Shown piece after piece: positions 1-4,573 of a stretch of 7,657 nucleotides of DNA (position 1 is its first letter; every line of letters starts with the position of its first letter). The notes below the pieces were generated by a model that was given only the letters and a program-made list of their open reading frames with translations, was not told the DNA's origin and did no database searches. The stretch is from NCBI GenBank assembly GCA_012026855.1, contig VEOV01000138.1, forward strand, positions 1 to 7,657. The letters run 5' to 3'. The translations under genes were made by a program, and so were the position numbers. Origin of the DNA: Geobacter sp. (lineage in GTDB: Bacteria > Desulfobacterota > Desulfuromonadia > Geobacterales > DSM-12255).

Positions 1-354
1 CTGTACCGTCCCGAGCAGGATCAGGTCAGTGATGTTCAGGGCAGGCGCCTGGGCCTTTTCCGCCTGCTTGGCGACTACCGGTGTCAACGTCCCCTGGGTC
101 GCCTTGCCGAAGAGCCCCTTGGAGAGAATCGGCGCGGCTGCCATGAGATCGTCCGACAACTGGGCCGGTGCCTGCGGTTGGGTGTTTTGGGCGATTTTAC
201 GGGGGAAGAGCCTGGCAATGCGGAAAGAGGCAAAGTCAGCAGTAATCAGGGCAAGAGCAGCAATGATCAGAATTATTAGAGCAGAATTTATCGGGAGCAG
301 CCACCTGTTCACATTGACCCTTTTAGCTAAGCTTTGCAAGGAGTTGACTAGCAT
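1..354 (-). CDS. gspC: GspC-like type II secretion inner-membrane protein (N-terminal part, cut by window edge)
   Basis: Reading the minus strand from the ATG at 354 gives 118 open codons running off the left edge, so the C-terminal part is missing. Residues about 18-40 form one hydrophobic membrane segment (WLLPIN followed by Leu/Ile/Ala). Next comes a Pro/Gln/Ala-rich linker, then APILSKGLFG (74-83) and DLILLGTV (110-117). This order (short cytoplasmic tail, one transmembrane helix, linker, a 'LFG' segment, a 'L.LLGTV' strand) matches the start of the GspC homology region. In the family, GspC links the inner-membrane platform to the GspD secretin. The ATG at 354 has no close ribosome site. 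A GTG at 312 is preceded by AAAAGGG at 5-nt spacing and gives MNRWLLPIN, so it is a good alternative start. A PDZ domain would be expected beyond the window. The rest of a gsp cluster is not visible, so the name is probable rather than certain. Confidence 0.66.
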   Translation of the reverse strand, partial: MLVNSLQSLAKRVNVNRWLLPINSALIILIIAALALITADFASFRIARLFPRKIAQNTQPQAPAQLSDDLMAAAPILSKGLFGKATQGTLTPVVAKQAEKAQAPALNITDLILLGTVQ

Positions 355-357
355 GTG

Positions 358-386
358 AATATATTTGAAAAACCCTTCTCATGCAA
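358..386 (-). promoter_or_regulatory. Candidate sigma70 promoter for the gspC-like gene
   Basis: On the minus strand, TTGCAT (386-381) lies 17 nt from TATATT (363-358). The -10 matches 5 of 6 consensus bases but the -35 only 3 of 6. Transcription would start near 351, inside or just before the ATG at 354, which would favour the downstream GTG at 312 as the real start. The call rests on motif matching only. Confidence 0.3.
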
Positions 387-422
387 GGACAAACGGCTCT
401 TTACATAAGTCCCAACGGATGC

Positions 423-451
423 TTGTAGTCGGCAGTCAATCAGGTTATTAT
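423..451 (+). promoter_or_regulatory. Candidate sigma70 promoter for mqnB-mqnD
   Basis: TTGTAG (423-428) is followed after 17 nt by TATTAT (446-451, 5 of 6 match to the -10 consensus). Transcription would begin near 458, leaving a leader of about 27 nt before the mqnB ATG at 485 that includes its Shine-Dalgarno. Position and spacing are good but the -35 is weak. If correct, it also rules out the in-frame upstream TTG at 365 as the mqnB start. Confidence 0.35.
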
Positions 452-473
452 TTTCCATCCATCACTGCAGCAC

Positions 474-479
474 AAGGGG
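474..479 (+). promoter_or_regulatory. Ribosome binding site of mqnB, deciding the start
   Basis: AAGGGG followed by TGACA leads into the ATG at 485 with 5-nt spacing, and the run AAGGGGTGA resembles the ideal AAGGAGGTGA. The frame is open further upstream to a TTG at 365, but the extra 40 residues would not look like the start of this enzyme family, and no ribosome site precedes that TTG. Confidence 0.7.
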
Positions 480-484
480 TGACA

Positions 485-1234
485 ATGCAGGCCATATCCG
501 TTACAGGCAACAAGCCGATACTGATTACCGCTTCCATGGAGCTGGAACTGTCTCTGCTGGTGCGCGAGCTTAATGCTGTCCGGCTGGATGATGTTTGCGG
601 CCATTGTCTCTGGCGCGGTGAGGCCCATTCCCGGGAGGTTTTTCTGGCGACAACCGGCATCGGCAAGGTCAATGCTGCCATTGTTACCGCCCTGTTGCTG
701 GACAAGCTCAAGCCCGGTTTCCTGATCAACACCGGCTGTGGCGGTGCTTACCGGGGGAGCGGCCTGAATGTCGGGGACCTTGCCATTGCCACGGTTGAGA
801 TTTATGGTGATGAAGGGGTGCTGACCGTTGACGGCTGGCATACCCTGGAGATAATCGGCATTCCGTCGGTGGAGCGAAAGGGGAATCGTTACAGCAATGA
901 ATTTCCCCTCTCCATGCAGGCGGCAGAAAAGGTTTTCCATCTGGCAGCATCTCTCGGCTTGCCGATAAGAAGGGGGAAGTTTATTACGGTCTCCACCTGC
1001 AGCGGCACCCTGCATAGGGGGGAAGAGCTTGAAAAACGTTTCGGCGGCATTTGCGAAAATATGGAGGGGGCGGCTTCAGCCCATGCTGCCATCCTGTTTG
1101 ACACCCCTTTCCTGGAACTGCGCGGCATCAGCAATATGGTCGAAGACCGGGATATCTCCCGGTGGGACATCCCCCGGGCCGTGGAGATGGCCCAGCGCTT
1201 TCTGGCCAGGTGTCTCGAAAGGAGCCTGTTTTGA
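485..1234 (+). CDS. mqnB: Futalosine hydrolase (menaquinone biosynthesis)
   Basis: This 249-residue cytoplasmic nucleosidase belongs to the nucleoside phosphorylase/MTAN superfamily. MqnB cleaves futalosine to hypoxanthine and dehypoxanthine futalosine in the alternative (futalosine) menaquinone pathway. Visible signatures are the opening strand PILITASMELEL (11-22), GIGKVNAA (58-65), the glycine-rich INTGCGGAY (81-89), the ENMEGAA ribose-binding motif (191-197) and RGISNMVEDRD (213-223), which carries the likely catalytic Asp. Length and motif order suit MqnB. The immediately overlapping mqnD makes this assignment much more likely than MTA/SAH nucleosidase. The ATG at 485 is chosen for its AAGGGG ribosome site. 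The TGA stop overlaps the mqnD TTG start by 4 bp, so the two are probably one transcript with coupled translation. mqnA, mqnC and mqnE are not in the window. Sequence alone cannot tell whether it prefers futalosine or aminofutalosine. Confidence 0.9.
   Translation: MQAISVTGNKPILITASMELELSLLVRELNAVRLDDVCGHCLWRGEAHSREVFLATTGIGKVNAAIVTALLLDKLKPGFLINTGCGGAYRGSGLNVGDLAIATVEIYGDEGVLTVDGWHTLEIIGIPSVERKGNRYSNEFPLSMQAAEKVFHLAASLGLPIRRGKFITVSTCSGTLHRGEELEKRFGGICENMEGAASAHAAILFDTPFLELRGISNMVEDRDISRWDIPRAVEMAQRFLARCLERSLF
1218..1224 (+). promoter_or_regulatory. Ribosome binding site of mqnD supporting a TTG start
   Basis: AAAGGAG at 1218-1224 lies within the last codons of mqnB, 6 nt before the TTG at 1231. 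It is near consensus and makes the unusual TTG the most likely start. The more upstream in-frame ATG at 1162 would add 23 residues that are just the out-of-frame reading of the mqnB 3' end. Confidence 0.7.
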
Positions 1235-2052
1235 CCACCAACCTGCCTCCCCTGGAACTGGGCTTCTCACCCTGTCCCAATGATACCTTCATCTTCCATG
1301 CCCTGATCCACGGGATTGTTGCCGCAGAGGGGCTTTCCTTCCGCGAGCGGCTGCTGGACGTTGAACAGCTCAACCAGCTGGCACTGGCGGCAGCCCTCGA
1401 CGTTACCAAGGTCTCATTCCATCTTTACGGACATATCCGCAAGGATTACCATCTGCTGTCAGCTGGGGCCGCTCTCGGCCGTGGCTGCGGGCCGCTGCTG
1501 GTAAGCCGCGGGGGAACCGGCGGCAAATCCCTGGCAGAGTCGGTGGTGGCGCTGCCGGGCAGGTATACTACTGCCGCCCTGCTGCTGAGGCTTTATGCTC
1601 CGGAAGTGACCAGCATCGTTTACCTCCCCTTTGACAGGATCATGCCGGCGGTTGCCAGCGGTGAAGTCGATGCCGGGGTCATCATCCACGAATCGAGATT
1701 TACTTTTACGGAGTATGGCCTGGTGAAACTGGCTGATCTTGGCGAATGGTGGGAGCAGGAGACCGGCTGCCCCATACCTCTTGGAGGGATTGTTGCCAGA
1801 AAATCTCTGGGTGGCGATGTTATTCAGAAAATAGAAACCGCCTTAAGGCAGAGCATTGAACATGCTTTTGCCTGTCCGGCGGATTCGCTGGCATATATTC
1901 GCGAGCATTCCCAGGAAATGAGTGCAACGGTTTGCGAGGCCCACATCAAGCTCTATGTCAACCAGTTCTCCCTTGACCTGGGTGAGGAGGGGCGGCGGGC
2001 TGTGGCAGTGCTTATGGAGCGGGGCGAGGCTGCCGGGCTACTGCCCGGCTGA
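1231..2052 (+). CDS. mqnD: 1,4-dihydroxy-6-naphthoate synthase (menaquinone biosynthesis)
   Basis: This 273-residue protein has the periplasmic-binding-protein-like fold of the MqnA/MqnD family. It converts cyclic dehypoxanthine futalosine to 1,4-dihydroxy-6-naphthoate, the aromatic precursor of menaquinone. The family signature LELGFSPCPNDTFIFHAL lies at residues 8-25. VTKVSFH (58-64), GRGCGPLLV (83-91) and EVDAGVIIHESRFTF (145-159) follow. His153 in IIHES corresponds to the histidine proposed as catalytic base in the Thermus enzyme. Length is normal for MqnD. Start is TTG at 1231, overlapping the mqnB TGA as TTGA and preceded by AAAGGAG. The 3' end overlaps the convergent TPR gene by 15 bp (2038-2052), with a hairpin in the overlap. 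mqnB and mqnD together point to respiration through futalosine-derived menaquinone, as expected of an anaerobic respirer. I see nothing truncated or missing. Confidence 0.93.
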   Translation: MTTNLPPLELGFSPCPNDTFIFHALIHGIVAAEGLSFRERLLDVEQLNQLALAAALDVTKVSFHLYGHIRKDYHLLSAGAALGRGCGPLLVSRGGTGGKSLAESVVALPGRYTTAALLLRLYAPEVTSIVYLPFDRIMPAVASGEVDAGVIIHESRFTFTEYGLVKLADLGEWWEQETGCPIPLGGIVARKSLGGDVIQKIETALRQSIEHAFACPADSLAYIREHSQEMSATVCEAHIKLYVNQFSLDLGEEGRRAVAVLMERGEAAGLLPG

Positions 2053-2058
2053 GCTTTT
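2032..2058 (+). terminator. Possible weak intrinsic terminator at the convergent mqnD / TPR gene ends
   Basis: GCCGGGC (2032-2038), loop TACT, GCCCGGC (2043-2049) is a perfect 7-bp GC hairpin. It covers the last codons of both convergent genes. On the plus strand it is followed 5 nt later by TTTT (2055-2058), a short U-tract that is somewhat distant. On the minus strand no T-run follows. It could therefore stop the mqnBD transcript weakly. The C/U-rich stretch just downstream may help through Rho. Confidence 0.4.
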
Positions 2059-3912
2059 GGCAGACGTTTTCTTGGTGCTCTTGCTGCTCTTCTTGGCTGT
2101 TTTGCCCTTCTTGCTTTTCTTCCCTTTCTTGCTTTTTTTGCCCTTCTTGTACTTCGATGGATCCGGGGCAAGTTCATCCCTGATGTTGTTCAGGAGGAGC
2201 GTAGCCTCCTCCATGTTGGGATCGGCAGCCTTGGCCTTCTCAAGATACTCTTTCGCCTCCCTGATGTGGCCGGTTTTCATGTTGATCCGGCCGAGGGCGT
2301 TGAGCGCCTTGGCATTGTCTTCCTTCAGCTTGATCGCCTCTTCGTAGCTGGTGGCAGCGTTCTTGTAGTCCTTCTGGAATTCGTAGACCAGCCCCAGCTT
2401 GTAATGCTGGTTGGTATCGCCGGGGGTCATGGCAACATTTTCCTTCAGCAGTGTCACCAGCTCGTCATAGCTCTTCTTTTTGACGTAAATGGAGGTGAGG
2501 GCGTTTCTGGTATCCATGTCATCCTTTTTCAACCGGATGATCTCGCGATACTCCTTTTCCAGGTCCTCCTGCTGGCTGGACTTCTTGTAAAGGGTGGCCA
2601 GCTCACGGTGTGCTTCAATGTTGTCCGGGTTAAGCCGGATAACTTCCCGGTATGAAGCGACCGCTTCCTTGGCATTGCCGCCGGCAGTGTAAATCCGCCC
2701 CAATTTCATCTGCAGCAGCTGGTCGGCAGGATTGTTCTTGAGCAGGATCTTGTACTGCTCCACAGCCTGCTGCAGGCTGCCCCGCTGGGTGTAAATGTCT
2801 GCCAGTCGGTAGCGAACGTCGACGCTTTCTGCGGCGGCAAGGGCCTGCTTGTACTCGACCACAGCCTCGTCATGCATCCCCTTCTTCTCGTAAATAGTGC
2901 CGAGGTTGTAGTGCAGCTCCTGGCTGTCCCACTTGTATCGGATGGCCTCACGGTAGCTCGCCATGGCTTCATCGTCCCTGCCCAGCAGCATGAGTGCCGT
3001 ACCCAGCTTCTGGCGCAGCTCACCGTTGTCAGGGGTTATGGTTATTTCGGTTTTGTAGGCTTCCACCGCCTTGTCATAATCCTTGGCGGCAAAGAGACGA
3101 TCCCCTTCACCGGTCTTTGGCACACTCTTTACCGGCTGGATTCCGGCCAGCAGAAACTCGGCATCGGCGTTGGCGCTGTCCCCTTTCTTCCGGTAGATCT
3201 CAGCCTTGAGCCGATGGATTTCCTTGTCGAGCGGAGCTGCTGCCTCTGCTTTTTTCAAGGAGTCCAGCGCCTTGTCAAGTTCACCTGCAGTCGAATAGAT
3301 GGCGGCAAGGCCGACCAGCGGATCTTTCTTGCCCGGACTGAGGGCAAGGGAGCGCTGGTAGGCGGCCTGTGCCCTGGCGGTGTCACCGGCATCAAGATAG
3401 AGCCGGGCCACATCGGCAAAAAGGTCCGCATCTGCCGGGAAGCCCTTGAGTGCTTCCTGATAGTGGTAAAGCGCCAGAGAGTAAAGCTTTTTGCCGGTAA
3501 ATATCTTTGCCAGCCCCTTGTGATACACCGGGTCGGCATGCCCTTTGAGCGCTTTGGTCAACTCAATGGCTGCTTCATCATCCCGTTTGCGCTCCAGGTA
3601 GATCAGGCCGGTGCGGCCGCTGGCCGGGGCGAATTCAGGATCCATCCGGAGAACATCACGGTAGATAAGCAACGCCCGCTCAGAATTTCCGGCAGTTTCC
3701 AGGGCATAGCCGTTGAGAAACTGGCCGGCAGCCCCTTCGGGGCAGAGCGAACGGATTGCTGCCTCCGCTTCGAGTCTCACCCCCTTGTCAGTCGCTGCGA
3801 ACAGACCCAACGCCTGCTGCTTGGCGGTATCGCACTTTTCCGAACTGCTGTTGCCCCAGGAGAATCCGGAGGCAAGTGTGGCAATGATGAGATAAGGGAC
3901 GATTTTTTTCAT
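2038..3912 (-). CDS. Exported tetratricopeptide-repeat protein with lysine-rich C-terminal tail
   Basis: Role unknown. The protein has 624 residues. MKKIVPYLIIATLASG is a Sec signal peptide with cleavage probably around 16-20. It has no lipobox, so it is predicted to be periplasmic or secreted. Cys27 and Cys57 are the only cysteines and could form a disulfide. From about residue 60 to 580 there are about 15 consecutive TPR units of about 34 residues, with the usual G..Y...G....A...Y..A....P pattern (e.g. LGTIYEKKGMHDEAVVEYKQ). These form a scaffold for protein-protein contacts. The last 38 residues (587-624) contain 18 Lys and no acidic residue, starting KYKKGKKSKKGKKSKKGK. The ATG at 3912 is chosen because it opens the signal peptide and follows GAGG at 9-nt spacing. 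A TTG at 3927 is in frame but less likely. The gene is apparently monocistronic, with its own promoter at 3989-4017, divergent from the hsp20-lon genes. Similar TPR proteins occur in envelope assembly, secretion and polysaccharide export, but nothing here assigns one of these roles. Confidence 0.88.
   Translation of the reverse strand: MKKIVPYLIIATLASGFSWGNSSSEKCDTAKQQALGLFAATDKGVRLEAEAAIRSLCPEGAAGQFLNGYALETAGNSERALLIYRDVLRMDPEFAPASGRTGLIYLERKRDDEAAIELTKALKGHADPVYHKGLAKIFTGKKLYSLALYHYQEALKGFPADADLFADVARLYLDAGDTARAQAAYQRSLALSPGKKDPLVGLAAIYSTAGELDKALDSLKKAEAAAPLDKEIHRLKAEIYRKKGDSANADAEFLLAGIQPVKSVPKTGEGDRLFAAKDYDKAVEAYKTEITITPDNGELRQKLGTALMLLGRDDEAMASYREAIRYKWDSQELHYNLGTIYEKKGMHDEAVVEYKQALAAAESVDVRYRLADIYTQRGSLQQAVEQYKILLKNNPADQLLQMKLGRIYTAGGNAKEAVASYREVIRLNPDNIEAHRELATLYKKSSQQEDLEKEYREIIRLKKDDMDTRNALTSIYVKKKSYDELVTLLKENVAMTPGDTNQHYKLGLVYEFQKDYKNAATSYEEAIKLKEDNAKALNALGRINMKTGHIREAKEYLEKAKAADPNMEEATLLLNNIRDELAPDPSKYKKGKKSKKGKKSKKGKTAKKSSKSTKKTSAKSSAGQ
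2104..2157 (-). repeat. Imperfect 18-nt tandem repeats coding the lysine-rich tail
   Basis: Three successive 18-nt units (2104-2121, 2122-2139, 2140-2157) share the plus-strand pattern GCCCTTCTTGCTTTTCTT with a few substitutions. On the coding (minus) strand they give repeated Lys-Lys-Ser-Lys-Lys-Gly. The third unit diverges at one end, where Tyr replaces Lys-Ser. A unit length divisible by three means copy number could change without a frameshift. Confidence 0.65.
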
Positions 3913-3988
3913 ATATTTATGCCTCAAATGACTGTATCAGCGGATAGTAGCCGGGTCTTGGGCCGAAAATGCCGCCCAGAAGCTGGGG

Positions 3989-4017
3989 ATCATACACTTA
4001 TGGCGGGTAAATTTCAA
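3989..4017 (-). promoter_or_regulatory. Sigma70 promoter of the TPR gene
   Basis: On the minus strand, TTGAAA (4017-4012) and TATGAT (3994-3989) are separated by exactly 17 nt, each matching 5 of 6 consensus bases. Transcription would start near 3982, giving a leader of about 70 nt before the ATG at 3912. It is the best promoter match I found in the window, though not experimentally shown. Confidence 0.58.
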
Positions 4018-4067
4018 TTGTTTACGCTCAACGCCCTTGATCAGAGCGGTTAAAAGAGGGGTATACC

Positions 4068-4095
4068 TTGACTTTCAGGGCAAAGATGATTAAAT
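4068..4095 (+). promoter_or_regulatory. Candidate extended -10 promoter for hsp20-lon-thiL
   Basis: TTGACT (4068-4073, 5 of 6) is followed after 16 nt by TTAAAT (4090-4095, 4 of 6). A TG at 4087-4088 sits in the extended -10 position. The start would be near 4102, leaving about 43 nt before the ATG at 4145. I see no convincing sigma32 -10 (CCCCAT type) and no CIRCE repeat (TTAGCACTC/GAGTGCTAA), so heat control of this operon is not evident from the sequence. Confidence 0.42.
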
Positions 4096-4134
4096 CTTCA
4101 GAAGCCTGACCCTCGAAAAAATGGCAAAATCTCC

Positions 4135-4142
4135 GGAGGAGG
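4135..4142 (+). promoter_or_regulatory. Ribosome binding site of the Hsp20 gene, deciding the start
   Basis: GGAGGAGG at 4135-4142, inside the run GGAGGAGGAGATG, is close to a perfect anti-16S match; its first GGAGG (4135-4139) is 5 nt before the ATG at 4145. The in-frame ATG at 4121 lacks a comparable site. Its first eight codons would be read through this purine block as MAKSPEEE. Confidence 0.65.
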
Positions 4143-4144
4143 AG

Positions 4145-4546
4145 ATGTCTTCACGGCAGTCCGACAGTTCAGAATGGGTTTCTGTATTCAGCCGTCAGAT
4201 GGATGAGATGATGAGTATCGTCTGTCACATGAAGGCACAGGGGGGTAATCTGCACGAATTTTCTCCGCTGATGGATATTTATGAGACAGCAGGGCATTTT
4301 ATCATTGAAGTGGATCTCCCCGGTTTTGCAGAGACAGATTTTTCCGTTGTGGCGCAGGACCAGTCCATCAGAATCAATGGGTGCAAGCGTCACAGGAAAA
4401 AGGACTCGGTAATGAGCTACATCTGCCTGGAGAGGCATTTCGGGCGGTTCACCAGGACTATCGAAGTACCGCCGGAATTTGATCCGGCGGCGATGCAGAA
4501 AACATATTCCCGCGGAGTGCTCTCGCTACATCTGCCGAGGCACTGA
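4145..4546 (+). CDS. Hsp20 / alpha-crystallin family small heat shock protein (short C-terminus)
   Basis: This is a 133-residue ATP-independent cytoplasmic holdase that should bind unfolding proteins and keep them refoldable or degradable. The alpha-crystallin domain spans about 39-131. FSPLMDIYETAGHFIIEVDLPGF (39-61) forms the first strands, ERHFGRFTRTIEVPPEF (96-112) is the conserved region, and GVLSLHLP (124-131) is the G.L-type end of the domain. The protein stops two residues later (RH). The C-terminal extension with the I-X-I/V motif that normally docks onto neighbouring dimers is absent. The N-terminal arm is also short (about 38 residues), with a Met/Asp-rich stretch (QMDEMMSIVCHM). 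Start ATG at 4145 is chosen for its strong ribosome site. An ATG at 4121 would add 8 residues. The gene lies 27 bp before lon with no terminator between, so the two are probably cotranscribed as a chaperone-protease pair. Confidence 0.9.
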   Translation: MSSRQSDSSEWVSVFSRQMDEMMSIVCHMKAQGGNLHEFSPLMDIYETAGHFIIEVDLPGFAETDFSVVAQDQSIRINGCKRHRKKDSVMSYICLERHFGRFTRTIEVPPEFDPAAMQKTYSRGVLSLHLPRH

Positions 4547-4573
4547 GCAGCTTGCAAAGGAACAGGAAAACAC

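Noticed and set aside
29..358. A 109-codon plus-strand frame at the left end
   Set aside because: It is antisense to the GspC-like frame, which has a transmembrane segment and family motifs. The plus-strand product has none.
365..484. Extension of mqnB to a TTG at 365
   Set aside because: There is no ribosome site, it would overlap the candidate promoter, and the extra 40 residues are not typical of MqnB. The ATG at 485 has a good ribosome site.
2131..2140. A7 run on the coding strand of the TPR gene as a programmed frameshift site
   Set aside because: The frame is GGC AAA AAA AGC, so the required X XXY YYZ phase is not met (a C precedes the A codons). No stimulatory structure is evident, and the zero-frame product is complete.
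2872..4053. A 393-codon open frame on the plus strand
   Set aside because: It lies opposite the TPR gene and its translation has no recognisable domain. The minus-strand reading shows a signal peptide and clear TPR repeats. The open frame follows from the codon usage of the real gene.
4050..4144. Heat shock regulatory elements (sigma32 -10, CIRCE) upstream of hsp20
   Set aside because: I looked for CCCCAT-type -10 boxes and the TTAGCACTC/GAGTGCTAA inverted repeat and found neither. Only a sigma70-like promoter could be supported.
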